DNA of 64,000 nt from Luteibacter aegosomaticola. GTDB lineage: Bacteria > Pseudomonadota > Gammaproteobacteria > Xanthomonadales > Rhodanobacteraceae. A program made the position numbers and the translations under genes. The stretch's first letter is position 1. Each line of letters begins with the position of its first letter. Below are positions 1 to 8,136 of this stretch, piece by piece. The stretch lies in NCBI RefSeq assembly GCF_023078475.1, contig NZ_CP095741.1, positions 4,620,501 through 4,684,500 on the forward strand, written 5' to 3'. The notes below the pieces were generated by a model that worked only from the letters and a program-made list of their open reading frames with translations, was not told the DNA's origin and made no database searches.

Positions 1-504
1 CACGTACGCCGCCGCGGCACGCACGAACAGCGGAGCCCACTGCATGAACCGGGCGACGTATTCCGACATGTGCGGGTTCGTGTAACGGCCGCCCAGCCAG
101 TAGAAAGCGCCGTTCGACACGGCATAGCTCAGCGTGGCGCACACCACGATGCCGAGGAACACCAGGCCATGCGAACGCAGCGAGCCATCGAAACGCGGCG
201 CCAGCAGGCGGCCGCCGTACCAGAGCACGGCGTACGCGAGGGGCATGAAGGAGTACGCGACCGTGATGCAGAAAGCGCTCACGCCCGCATAGCTCACCGA
301 GTACCAGTCGATCAACACGGACAAGACCACGAAGCCGATGAAGGCCAGGTGCTTGCGCAGGTAGATGCCACCCAGGAAGAACAACGCCATGGATGCATCA
401 GGCAGATGCAGCATGTCGCCGAAGTGGTGGAAGCGGGTACCGATCATGATCACCGCGAACAAGGCGGCGATAGCAGCAAACGCGGGACGGGAAAGCGGTT
501 TCAT
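1..504 (-). CDS. btuM: Putative cobalamin transporter BtuM-like membrane protein (3' end outside window)
   Basis: This is a polytopic inner-membrane protein, with 168 codons visible and the C-terminus beyond the window edge. The start ATG at 504 has a strong upstream GGAGG about 8 bases away. Hydrophobic stretches lie near residues 8-22, 40-49, 54-66, 75-95 and 112-125. It follows btuB by 23 bases on the same strand, behind a cobalamin riboswitch, so it should be co-expressed with the B12 receptor. BtuM proteins are small solitary S-component-like B12 transporters of Gram-negative bacteria. The studied Thiobacillus protein uses a cysteine at position 80 to ligate cobalt. Here a single cysteine falls at residue 79 (bases 268-270), in SAFCITVAY. 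The assignment rests on context, size, topology and this cysteine, not on an alignment. Another DUF6580-type vitamin transporter is the main alternative. Confidence 0.6.
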   Translation of the reverse strand, partial: MKPLSRPAFAAIAALFAVIMIGTRFHHFGDMLHLPDASMALFFLGGIYLRKHLAFIGFVVLSVLIDWYSVSYAGVSAFCITVAYSFMPLAYAVLWYGGRLLAPRFDGSLRSHGLVFLGIVVCATLSYAVSNGAFYWLGGRYTNPHMSEYVARFMQWAPLFVRAAAAYV

Positions 505-527
505 CGGGGTTTCCTCCGTAGGGCGGA

Positions 528-2408
528 TCAGGAACGCGGCTGGTAACGCAGCGTCAGCATCCAGTTGCGGCCGGGCTGGTTGAAGTAGCGTGCGGTTTCG
601 TAGTGGCGATCGAAGATGTTCTTCGCCGACAGCTCGACGTTCCATGCCGGGTCGAAGGCGTAAGCCATGCGCAGGTCGGTCAGGGCGTAGCCGCCGAGGC
701 GATGCAGGTTCGTGCTGTCGTCGTAGCGGTAACCCGAGCCGTACACGCTGGCACCCACGCTGAAGGCACCGAACGAGCGGTCCACATCGACATTGGCGGT
801 GCGGCGTGCGCGGCGCGGCAACAGGTTGCCGTGCGAGGTGTCATCGCTGACGTCTTCCGGCTGAAGCCACGTGGCGTTACCCGCGAGGCGCCAGTCACCG
901 AGGGTCGTGTCAGCGGCGAGTTCCACGCCACGGATGCGCGAGCGATCGATGTTGTTGGCACCGCCAAACGGGAACAGCGGACCGGTCAGGCTCGAATCGA
1001 ACACGATCAGGTGATCGATATGGTTCTGGAACGCATTGAGCGACCAGTTGCCCCAGCCCGGCGTGCCGCGCAGGCCCAGCTCCCAGTTACGCGAGGTTTC
1101 CGGCTTCAGGTCCGGGTTGCCGTAATCGGGGTAGTAGAGGTCGTTGAAGGTCGGCGCCTTGAACGCGGTGCCGAAGCTGCCGGTGACGCGCAGCACCTTC
1201 GTCAGCGCATAGCCGTATTGCAGGCTACCGGTCGTCTTGCCACCAAACTGGCTGTTTTCGTCGCGGCGCAGGCTGCCCTGGATCGAGCTGTCACCGAACT
1301 CCTGCTGCCACTGGGCGAACAGGGCATGGTTGCGGCGTGCATCCACGAAGTAATCCGTGCTGCCGACCACGCGATCGCGCTGCCAGTCGAAGCCGACGGT
1401 GGCGAGGCCGTACACACCACCGACCTTGCCCAGGTCGGCCTGCACCGATGCGAGATCACGATGGGTGTTGAACGTATCGGCGTAAACGCCGTTCTCGTAA
1501 TCCGTCGACAGGTCGAGGCTACGACCGACGTTGAAGGTCACCAGCGCGTCCTGCGACGGACGGTAACGCACGCGGCCACCGACGGTCTGCGTGGCGGACT
1601 CAGCCGAGTTGCTGCTGGTGCCGTCGTAGTAGTTGTGGCCTTCGCTGCGCGTGGCGCTGGCATCCGCGTCCCACTGCTCGTCGAAACGCCAGCCGCCCTT
1701 CAGCGACAGTGAGTTGTTGCGGTAACCATCGGCATCCGGCTCGTAGGTAAAGCAACCGCCGCCGCCCGGGCTGGGCTTGCCACGGCAGGCGTTGATGCCA
1801 TGGGTCTGGTCGTGGCTGGCTTCCACCGAATACCAGCCGTTGGTGCCGCGGCCGGCAAAGCCCGCCGAGCCGCGCAGGGTGGACCAGCTACCGACGCCCA
1901 CCGAGAAGTTCGGCACGAAGCCGCCCTGCGGATGGCGGGTGAAGATCTGGATGACACCGCCCAGCGCGTCCGAGCCGTAGAGGCTCGAGTACGGGCCGCG
2001 GACGATTTCGATCCGCTCGATCTGGTCGACCGGGATGTCCTGGAAGGCGGCGGTGCCCGACGTGGCCGAACCGATCTTCACGCCATCGACCAGCACCAGC
2101 ACGTGGTCGGATTCGGTGCCGCGCATGAACACCGACGTGGACTTGCCCGGGCCGCCGTTGTTGGCGATGGAGACACCCGGCGTAGCGCGCAACAGATCGG
2201 CCAGCGAACTCGGCTGCAGGCGTTCGATATCGGCGCGGTCGATCACGGTGGACGCGGCGAGCACCTGGTTGAGCGTCTGCTCGGTGCGGCTGGCGGTGAC
2301 CACCACCTTGTCCAGGTCGGTGGAGGGCGCGTCATCGGCGTGGGCGGCGACGGGGGCGAGCATCGCGAGCGCGATGGCGAAAGCGAGGCGGGACGAATGG
2401 AGCGACAC
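528..2408 (-). CDS. btuB: TonB-dependent vitamin B12 receptor BtuB
   Basis: This outer-membrane receptor imports cobalamin using TonB/ExbBD energy. The 626-residue length is normal for BtuB. Residues 1-24 form a signal peptide (cleavage after AHA). The TonB box DKVVVTASR follows at about residues 33-41. The plug domain spans about 45-160 and contains LADLLRATPGV, VFMRGTESDHVLVLVDG and RGPYSSLYGSDALGGVIQI, all typical of BtuB plugs. The remainder is a 22-strand barrel ending in an aromatic-rich strand (NWMLTLRYQP). The gene lies about 130 bases downstream of a cobalamin riboswitch on the same strand and just ahead of a BtuM-like gene. This context supports B12 over siderophore substrates. Excess B12 is expected to lower its expression. 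Confidence 0.93.
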   Translation of the reverse strand: MSLHSSRLAFAIALAMLAPVAAHADDAPSTDLDKVVVTASRTEQTLNQVLAASTVIDRADIERLQPSSLADLLRATPGVSIANNGGPGKSTSVFMRGTESDHVLVLVDGVKIGSATSGTAAFQDIPVDQIERIEIVRGPYSSLYGSDALGGVIQIFTRHPQGGFVPNFSVGVGSWSTLRGSAGFAGRGTNGWYSVEASHDQTHGINACRGKPSPGGGGCFTYEPDADGYRNNSLSLKGGWRFDEQWDADASATRSEGHNYYDGTSSNSAESATQTVGGRVRYRPSQDALVTFNVGRSLDLSTDYENGVYADTFNTHRDLASVQADLGKVGGVYGLATVGFDWQRDRVVGSTDYFVDARRNHALFAQWQQEFGDSSIQGSLRRDENSQFGGKTTGSLQYGYALTKVLRVTGSFGTAFKAPTFNDLYYPDYGNPDLKPETSRNWELGLRGTPGWGNWSLNAFQNHIDHLIVFDSSLTGPLFPFGGANNIDRSRIRGVELAADTTLGDWRLAGNATWLQPEDVSDDTSHGNLLPRRARRTANVDVDRSFGAFSVGASVYGSGYRYDDSTNLHRLGGYALTDLRMAYAFDPAWNVELSAKNIFDRHYETARYFNQPGRNWMLTLRYQPRS

Positions 2409-2539
2409 GTTGTAGTTCCCTGCAGACCGCGCCTACCCGCGCGGCATTGAATGCGAGGGCAGGACGTAGGCAAGGAGCAAGCGACGGCGAACGGAGTCGG
2501 GCCACCCGCGACCAGGGCCCTCCGCCTGTCCGGTGATAC

Positions 2540-2735
2540 CTCATGGGCCGGTCTCCGGGCTCGCGAGCGCAGGGGTTACCTGCAAGGACTGGCGCCTTCC
2601 CATGCCGCACGCGGCACAGTGGCATTCGCCAGCCCCATCAACTCGCCTACCGTTGCGGGGGCAGCTCCGGAATGGCACAGGCGTTGAGCGCCTGCGGGTC
2701 ACCGGATTCCCGTTTCAATCCGCGGCGCTGGCGCC
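2540..2735 (-). promoter_or_regulatory. Cobalamin (B12) riboswitch upstream of btuB
   Basis: Read on the minus strand, the conserved cobalamin-aptamer blocks occur in order. GAAACGGGAATCCGGTG lies near 2716-2700, GAGCTGCCCCCGCAACGGTA (the B12 box region) near 2670-2650, and GGGAAGGCGCCAGTCC followed by AGCCCGGAGACCGGCC near 2605-2542. The aptamer overlaps the stop codon of the acyltransferase gene upstream: its TGA is the first part of TGAAACGGG. About 130 bases separate it from the btuB ATG, which is room for an expression platform. Exact ends are estimated. Confidence 0.93.
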
Positions 2736-3845
2736 TTGGATCACCCTGGGTGCGCGTAGTGTAGCGGAACGGCGCTCGCGCCAGCGCAGGAACGGGCGTT
2801 CGACGCTGTAATGGAGGGTGGCCCCCACGGCCAGGACCACCATCGCGTGGGCGAGAAAGCGCAGCCAGGGATGGCTGTCCAGACGGCCATCCAGTGCCGC
2901 CTCGGTCAGCATGAAAGCGCCCTTGTGGCTCAGGTAAAGGCTGTACGAAGCCCGTGCGAGCCAGCCAGCGCCGGGTATCCGCAACGTGGCCAGCCACGTA
3001 CCGCCGCCCGCCATGCCAACGAAACCCAGCATGGCCAGGGCCACGAGGGGGTAGCCGATGACGATGGGCCAGAAGTCGGCCCGGTGGCCATCGAAGAGGA
3101 AGACGCACGCCAGGAGGAGTGCCGCCGCCGCAGGCAGCACGACGGCGTTCCGTTCGCGAACCCGCACCAGCCACGCCGGGCGGAACACCGCGCACGCGGC
3201 CAGGCCAACGCCAGCGACCAGCCCATCGAGCCGGGCATACGTGGGGTAGTAGAGGTAGCGAAGATAAGCCGGCTCCGCCGTGCCGATCGCCGGCTGGTAG
3301 AACGCGACCCACAGCCACGCGCGCAGCGCCATGCCACCGAACACCACGACCGCGCACCAGCCGACGAAGCGTCCCGGCGTGGACCTGCGCACCAGCAGCA
3401 CGGCGAGCAACGGGAACACCAGGTAGAAGTGTTCCTCCACGCATAGCGACCACACGTGCGAGAACGCGTAGCGGTCGCCATCGGTGTAGAGCAGGTTGAA
3501 GGTAAAGGTGAGGAACTGCCACAGCGGCTGCATCAACGGCGTCTCGCGCCACGCGGGCCACGCCACATAAAGCCCCAACACCACAAAATACGCGGGAAGA
3601 ATGCGGAATGCGCGGCGCGTGTAGAACGCGGCAAAGTCCAGTTTTCCCGCGTCGCGTAGCGATGCGAATACCTGCGAGCCGATCAGGAAGCCACTCAACA
3701 CGAAGAACAGATCCACGCCCATCCACCCGGCGTGCTCGAACACACCAAAGTTTTCGCCCAGGCCGCCGATAAGATAACTGTGAAACAGCATGACCCACGC
3801 GATGGCGATGGCGCGCAAGGTGTCCAGTCCGGGCAGGCGAGTCAT
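2715..3845 (-). CDS. Acyltransferase 3 family membrane protein (OafA/YrhL-like)
   Basis: This polytopic inner-membrane acyltransferase has 376 residues, the usual length of the acyltransferase-3 domain. The N-terminus has the family signature LDTLRAIAIAWVMLFH, whose histidine is the presumed catalytic residue, followed by GVDLFFVLSGFLIG and the motif ending RILPAYF. SLCVEEHFYLVFPLL near residue 136 is also typical. About ten membrane segments are visible. Such enzymes O-acylate surface glycans, LPS or periplasmic glucans; the substrate here cannot be read from the sequence. The reading frame ends inside the cobalamin riboswitch that serves btuB, so the btuB transcript either starts within this gene or reads through it. 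Confidence 0.88.
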   Translation of the reverse strand: MTRLPGLDTLRAIAIAWVMLFHSYLIGGLGENFGVFEHAGWMGVDLFFVLSGFLIGSQVFASLRDAGKLDFAAFYTRRAFRILPAYFVVLGLYVAWPAWRETPLMQPLWQFLTFTFNLLYTDGDRYAFSHVWSLCVEEHFYLVFPLLAVLLVRRSTPGRFVGWCAVVVFGGMALRAWLWVAFYQPAIGTAEPAYLRYLYYPTYARLDGLVAGVGLAACAVFRPAWLVRVRERNAVVLPAAAALLLACVFLFDGHRADFWPIVIGYPLVALAMLGFVGMAGGGTWLATLRIPGAGWLARASYSLYLSHKGAFMLTEAALDGRLDSHPWLRFLAHAMVVLAVGATLHYSVERPFLRWRERRSATLRAPRVIQGASAAD

Positions 3846-4101
3846 CGGGGCTTATCCATGGCGTGGTCGTGCAAGCGTGGGGAACGCATGCGGCTGCCTT
3901 CGGGCGGGTTCATGGCGTTTTGGAGGCGGCGCGCCAGTCCGGTAGATCATCACGCCGGGCCGGTCGCATGCCGCTATGATGGGGAGTGTCAGGCAGACCG
4001 GGGGGCTTGCCGGCACTCAAGTGGGGATGTCATGCCAATCAGGTTCATGCCGTCCGTGCCCGCCGGCGCGCGCCCTTAAGCGCGCGCGGCAAGGCACGGA
4101 C

Positions 4102-5850
4102 GTGTTGCTGCGTCTTTCGCGCCGTTTTCTTTCGGCGCTCGCCTTTTTAACGCTGGCCTTGCATGCCGGCGACGGGCGCGCACAGCTTCGTCCCGGGGAG
4201 GACGCCGAGGCGGTCCTTGCGACCACCGATGCCATACGGACCTCAGACCACCCGGCTTTCGTCACCATGCTGGCTCGCCTCGACCGGGCCCGCGAACAGA
4301 TGTCACCCGCGGCGCGCCTGCACCTCGACTACCTCGATGCCTGGCAAACCGCCTACTCCGGGGACCATGCGAAAGCCACGCCGATGCTCCGGCAGATCAT
4401 CGACCAGTCGACCGACCGCGTACTCCGCCTTCGCGCCACCGCCACCCTGGTGAACCTGCTGGGCGCAGGGCGTCACTATGAAGAAGCCTTTGTCCGGCTC
4501 GATGACCTGATCGCCGCGCTGCCTGCGGTCGAAGATCCGCGTGCGCGGTTCCAGGCGCTCGCCGAAGCCTCGCAACTGATGACGGCCGCGGGGCAGTACG
4601 ACCTTGCCGCGGATTACGCCGACCGCGCCGTGGCGGTAGCCGATACGCCCACCACCACCTGCAAAAGCCACGTCGTCGGCCTGCATGCGCTCTATAAGGC
4701 CGGCAAGCTCGATCCGAACGACGAGCGCGTCGTGCAGTGGGTGGCGGAATGCCAGAAAGCCGGCGAAGTGCTCGCGGCCAATGAATTGCGTGCGGATATC
4801 GCGGACTTTGCGATTCGCAACGGCCACGCTCTCGACGCCATTTCCTTGCTGGAGCACTACTACGGCTCCGTCCTGCGCGATGCTCAGCCCATGCAGACCG
4901 CACAGTACGATGCATTGCTCGCGCGCGCCCACTGGGAGGCCGGTGACGTGGTGCTTGCGGAACGCTACGCGCTGGCCGCGATCCGTACCTCGGTCGCCGG
5001 GGAATTCTCCGAGCCGCTGGTATCGGCGACGGAGACGGCCTATCTCGTCGCGCGGAAACGCGGCGACTGGCGAGCCGCGACGGGCTGGCTCGAACGCCAC
5101 GCAGAGGCCGACAAAGGCCACCTGGACGACGTGAGCGCACGGGCGCTTGCCTACCAGATCGTGAAACAACAGCTAGCCGCCAGCCGCAATGAAACCGATA
5201 CGCTGGATAAGCAGAACCAGATCCTGCACCTCCAGCGCGAAGCTGACCAGCACGAGGCGCAGACCAACCGCCTGTACCTGCTGCTGTCGCTCACAGTGAC
5301 CGCAGCGATCGTGCTGTGGCTCATCCGCACGCGGCGCTCGCAGCAACGCTTCATGCGCATGGCGCGGCACGATAGCCTTACCGGCATCAGCAACCGCCAG
5401 CACTTCGTCGACCAGTGCACGGCGGCCCTTGTCGAGGGATCCCGCAGCGCCGAGCCCATCGCGCTGGTGCTTTTCGACCTCGATCATTTCAAGCAGATCA
5501 ACGATACCCACGGCCATGCCGAAGGCGATTGGGTGCTGCTACGCGTGGCCGCGGAATGTCGCGACCATCTACGCGACACCGATGTCTTCGGTCGCCTGGG
5601 CGGTGAAGAGTTCGCGGTGTTGCTACGCGCTACCACGGCCACCCAGGCCATGGAATGCGCCGAGCGTATGCGCGCCGCCATCGGCGCCCCATCCGAGGAA
5701 CACCGCACGATCGCTCGTGCGACGGCCAGCTTCGGTGTCGCTTCGACTACGCTCTTCGGCTACGACCTTGATCGGCTGCTGATGAAAGCGGATGAAGCGA
5801 TGTACGCCGCTAAGGCCGGGGGGCGTGACCGGGTGGTGCAGGCGCGCTGA
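4102..5850 (+). CDS. Diguanylate cyclase with periplasmic TPR-like region and C-terminal GGDEF
   Basis: The protein is predicted to make cyclic di-GMP from two GTP. I place the start at GTG 4102 because it directly precedes a signal peptide (LLRLSRRFLSALAFLTLAL, cleavage near GRAQ); the frame is open further upstream to 3976. After the signal comes about 350 residues of helical TPR-like repeats, then a coiled segment (QNQILHLQREADQHEAQ), one membrane span (LYLLLSLTVTAAIVLWLI) and the GGDEF domain. The active site reads GGEEF and is preceded at the canonical five-residue spacing by RDTD, an inhibitory I-site. The enzyme should therefore be active and product-inhibited. It stands alone, and its sensory input is presumably periplasmic. 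Confidence 0.88.
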   Translation: MLLRLSRRFLSALAFLTLALHAGDGRAQLRPGEDAEAVLATTDAIRTSDHPAFVTMLARLDRAREQMSPAARLHLDYLDAWQTAYSGDHAKATPMLRQIIDQSTDRVLRLRATATLVNLLGAGRHYEEAFVRLDDLIAALPAVEDPRARFQALAEASQLMTAAGQYDLAADYADRAVAVADTPTTTCKSHVVGLHALYKAGKLDPNDERVVQWVAECQKAGEVLAANELRADIADFAIRNGHALDAISLLEHYYGSVLRDAQPMQTAQYDALLARAHWEAGDVVLAERYALAAIRTSVAGEFSEPLVSATETAYLVARKRGDWRAATGWLERHAEADKGHLDDVSARALAYQIVKQQLAASRNETDTLDKQNQILHLQREADQHEAQTNRLYLLLSLTVTAAIVLWLIRTRRSQQRFMRMARHDSLTGISNRQHFVDQCTAALVEGSRSAEPIALVLFDLDHFKQINDTHGHAEGDWVLLRVAAECRDHLRDTDVFGRLGGEEFAVLLRATTATQAMECAERMRAAIGAPSEEHRTIARATASFGVASTTLFGYDLDRLLMKADEAMYAAKAGGRDRVVQAR

Positions 5851-5869
5851 CGGCCGCTCTTCTGGGGGC

Positions 5870-5935
5870 GAAAAGCCACAGGGCCTGCGGCGGTATGGCG
5901 AAAGATGTCGCCCACAGGGTGGGCTCCTACAACGG
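5870..5935. repeat. REP-type palindrome in reverse orientation, overlapping the kinase stop codon
   Basis: Bases 5898-5930 read GCGAAAGATGTCGCCCACAG and continue as GGTGGGCTCCTAC, the inverse of the GTAGGAGCCCACC repeat. They are preceded by the spacer motif CACAGGGCCTGCGGCGG (5876-5892), which also accompanies other copies in the window. The repeat lies between convergent genes and supplies the TAG stop of the minus-strand histidine kinase at 5927. Confidence 0.9.
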
Positions 5936-7237
5936 TAGGTGCACCGTCACGGTGACGCCCTGGTGGTCGGGGCGGTTGGCGATTTCGAGGGTGCCGCCGT
6001 GGTCGGCGACGATGTCGCGGACGATGGAGAGACCCAGGCCGACGCTGCCGGGGCGGTCGTTGCGGGCGGGATCCAGGCGTACGAAGGGTTCGGTGATGTC
6101 ATCCAGCCGGTCGGGCGGAATCGAAGGGCCTTCGTTGCTGATGGCGATACGTACGAACGCACCCTGCGTTGCGGCGGACGCTCGCACTGCCGTGCCGTAC
6201 TGCACGGCGTTATCGAGCAGGTTAGCCATCGCACGCTGCAACGCGTTCGGCCGGCAGGTCGCGACCGCTTCATCCTCGCCTTCATAGGCAACGTCCGCAC
6301 CGCCATCGGCGTAGTCGTCGCACAGGGATTGCAACAGGGCGGCCACATCCACGGCTTCCCGCGGCTCGACCTCATGAGCCTCGCTGAGATACGCCAGCGC
6401 GGAATCAACCATCACACGCATGTGGCCGACATCACGAAGCAGCCGCTGGCTCATCCCATCCGGCTCGGCCGTCTGCAAAGCAAGCTGCATGCGCGTCAAC
6501 GGCGTGCGCAGATCATGGCTCACCGCGGCCAGCATGCGCGTGCGGTCGTTGAGCACGCGCGTCACACGGCGCTGCATGCGGTTGAAGGCAGAAGCCGCTC
6601 GCTGGATCTCCAGCGGCCCCTCTTCCGCCAGCGGCTCGACCGCCATGTCGCGTCCGAATGCATCCGCGCTATCGGAAAGCCGGCGCAGCGGACGGATCAC
6701 GCGCCAGATCGCCCAGGTGGACATCGCTGCCACGCCGACGCACAGGAACAGCATCGCGCCGACGAAGGGGAACGTGAGATGCGGCGGCGGCCGTTGCACA
6801 CGATGGGTGCGCAATGCCAGTGTTTGCGCCCCCATGCGAACCAGTACCTGCGTCGCCGTTTGCGTCGGAGCGTCACTACAGACGCGCACGGTGGCCGGCC
6901 CTGTACCCGCAGGCAAGCCCTGGTTGAGCACCGACTCGAGTTCACGGGTTTCCCCGGTAAGTTCATCGCACACCGGCGGCGCCGCCAGTAGGCGTGCATC
7001 CGTGATCGGTTCATGCGGTGCGGCCAGCAATGCCGCGTGGTCGCGCTCGGGCACGTCGCGCAAGGTATCGACCAGCGCCTCCACCCGGTATGCCGCTTGC
7101 CAGGGCCACGGCGGCGCCGGCGGCACATGCGGGTAAAGCAGCATGAGCAGCAGCAGGAACAGGCAGAACGTCGCCGCCGATGCGCTGGCGACGATCGCGA
7201 GGATCTGGCCGATGGTGGTGGAGAAGAAGCGGCGCAT
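5927..7237 (-). CDS. Sensor histidine kinase of EnvZ/BaeS type
   Basis: This is a 436-residue inner-membrane sensor kinase. The first membrane span is at about residues 10-34, a periplasmic domain of about 125 residues follows, and the second span is at about 162-182. A HAMP linker comes next, then the HisKA helix with the phosphoacceptor histidine in AAVSHDLRTPLTRMQ (about residue 242). The ATPase domain shows NLLDNAVQYG (N box) and GLGLSIV (G2 box). Its ATG overlaps the TGA of the response regulator gene (TGATG), so the pair is translationally coupled. The pair diverges from an mdtABC-type operon, as BaeSR accompanies mdtABC in enterics. Control of that operon is inferred from position. The stop codon lies inside a REP palindrome. 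Confidence 0.9.
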   Translation of the reverse strand: MRRFFSTTIGQILAIVASASAATFCLFLLLLMLLYPHVPPAPPWPWQAAYRVEALVDTLRDVPERDHAALLAAPHEPITDARLLAAPPVCDELTGETRELESVLNQGLPAGTGPATVRVCSDAPTQTATQVLVRMGAQTLALRTHRVQRPPPHLTFPFVGAMLFLCVGVAAMSTWAIWRVIRPLRRLSDSADAFGRDMAVEPLAEEGPLEIQRAASAFNRMQRRVTRVLNDRTRMLAAVSHDLRTPLTRMQLALQTAEPDGMSQRLLRDVGHMRVMVDSALAYLSEAHEVEPREAVDVAALLQSLCDDYADGGADVAYEGEDEAVATCRPNALQRAMANLLDNAVQYGTAVRASAATQGAFVRIAISNEGPSIPPDRLDDITEPFVRLDPARNDRPGSVGLGLSIVRDIVADHGGTLEIANRPDHQGVTVTVHLPL

Positions 7238-7995
7238 CAGGCGCGGGCCACGTCGGCGTGCAGCACGTAGCCATCGGCGCGCACGGTGCGGATCGGGTTA
7301 TCCAGCGGATCGTCGGTCGCGAGCTTGCGGCGCAGGCGACTCACCAGCAGATCGACCGAGCGCGCGGAAATCGGAAACGCCTCGCCTCGTGTCAACGCGA
7401 TCAACTCGTCGCGCGACAACACCTGGCGCGGGTGCTTGCACAACGCGAGCAGCAGGTCCGTCTCGGTACCGGTCAGCAGGATGCGTACGCCCGAGGCGGA
7501 ACGCACGAAGCGCTTATAGGGAAGAAACGAGAACCCGGCGAAGCGAAGCACAATGTCGCCCGCATCCGCGGCCGGCGCAACGACGGCGCCTGGCCCATCC
7601 GTCGCCGTGCGGCGAAGCATCGCGCGTACGCGCGCCAGCAACTCACGCAGGTCGAACGGCTTGGTGATGTAATCGTCCGCGCCCATTTCCAGGCCCACCA
7701 CCTTGTCGGTGGCTTCACCCAGCGCGGTGAGCATGATGATCCGCGGGCCACCGCGTGCGCGGATACGCCGGCACACTTCCAGCCCATCGATCCCCGGCAG
7801 CATCACGTCGAGCAGCACGAGTTCGAGCGCCGGGTTATCGAGCAGCGCCATCGCCGCCTCGCCGCTCGCCGCCTCATCCACGCTGTAACCCTTGCCGCGC
7901 AGGAACGTGGCAAGCGTGTCGCGGATCTCGGGGTCGTCTTCCACGAGGAGAAGGTGGGCGGAATTCACGGGGTTTCCAACGAAGGTTCGCGTCAT
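7237..7995 (-). CDS. OmpR-family response regulator
   Basis: This two-domain transcription factor partners the downstream kinase. The receiver domain has the acidic pair in LLLVEDDPE, the phosphoacceptor Asp in LVLLDVMLPG, the conserved Thr in IMLTAL and Lys in ITKPFDLREL. A winged-helix DNA-binding domain of OmpR type follows (TETDLLLALCKHPRQVLSRDEL and SVDLLVSRLRRKL). Two starts are possible: ATG 7995, which lacks a clear ribosome site, or GTG 7968, preceded by GGAAACCCC. The shorter form begins just before the receiver fold and may be the real one. The gene is divergent from the RND operon starting near 8137 and probably shares its regulatory region. Confidence 0.9.
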   Translation of the reverse strand: MTRTFVGNPVNSAHLLLVEDDPEIRDTLATFLRGKGYSVDEAASGEAAMALLDNPALELVLLDVMLPGIDGLEVCRRIRARGGPRIIMLTALGEATDKVVGLEMGADDYITKPFDLRELLARVRAMLRRTATDGPGAVVAPAADAGDIVLRFAGFSFLPYKRFVRSASGVRILLTGTETDLLLALCKHPRQVLSRDELIALTRGEAFPISARSVDLLVSRLRRKLATDDPLDNPIRTVRADGYVLHADVARA

Positions 7996-8048
7996 TCTGC
8001 GATATCACGGTGCATTGGGCCACCGCTACGGAGCTTCGTGTCGAAACT

Positions 8049-8061
8049 GACACAGTGTGTC
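8049..8061. promoter_or_regulatory. Candidate operator palindrome in the divergent RR/efflux promoter region
   Basis: GACACAGTGTGTC is a perfect 6+1+6 palindrome placed between the divergent response-regulator and RND-operon starts. Its position suits a regulator site for either or both genes. I infer the role from symmetry and place only; no consensus was matched. Confidence 0.35.
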
Positions 8062-8136
8062 CTTTAGCATCAATATCAACAACTTACATTGACGCTCCCG
8101 CACGCGTGGCGCACCTTGCCGACATCGTCCCCGGTT

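Noticed and set aside
2647..3798. Long minus-strand frame overlapping the acyltransferase gene
   Set aside because: The acyltransferase frame carries the family motifs; the other frame is Arg/Ala-rich without motifs and runs into the riboswitch.
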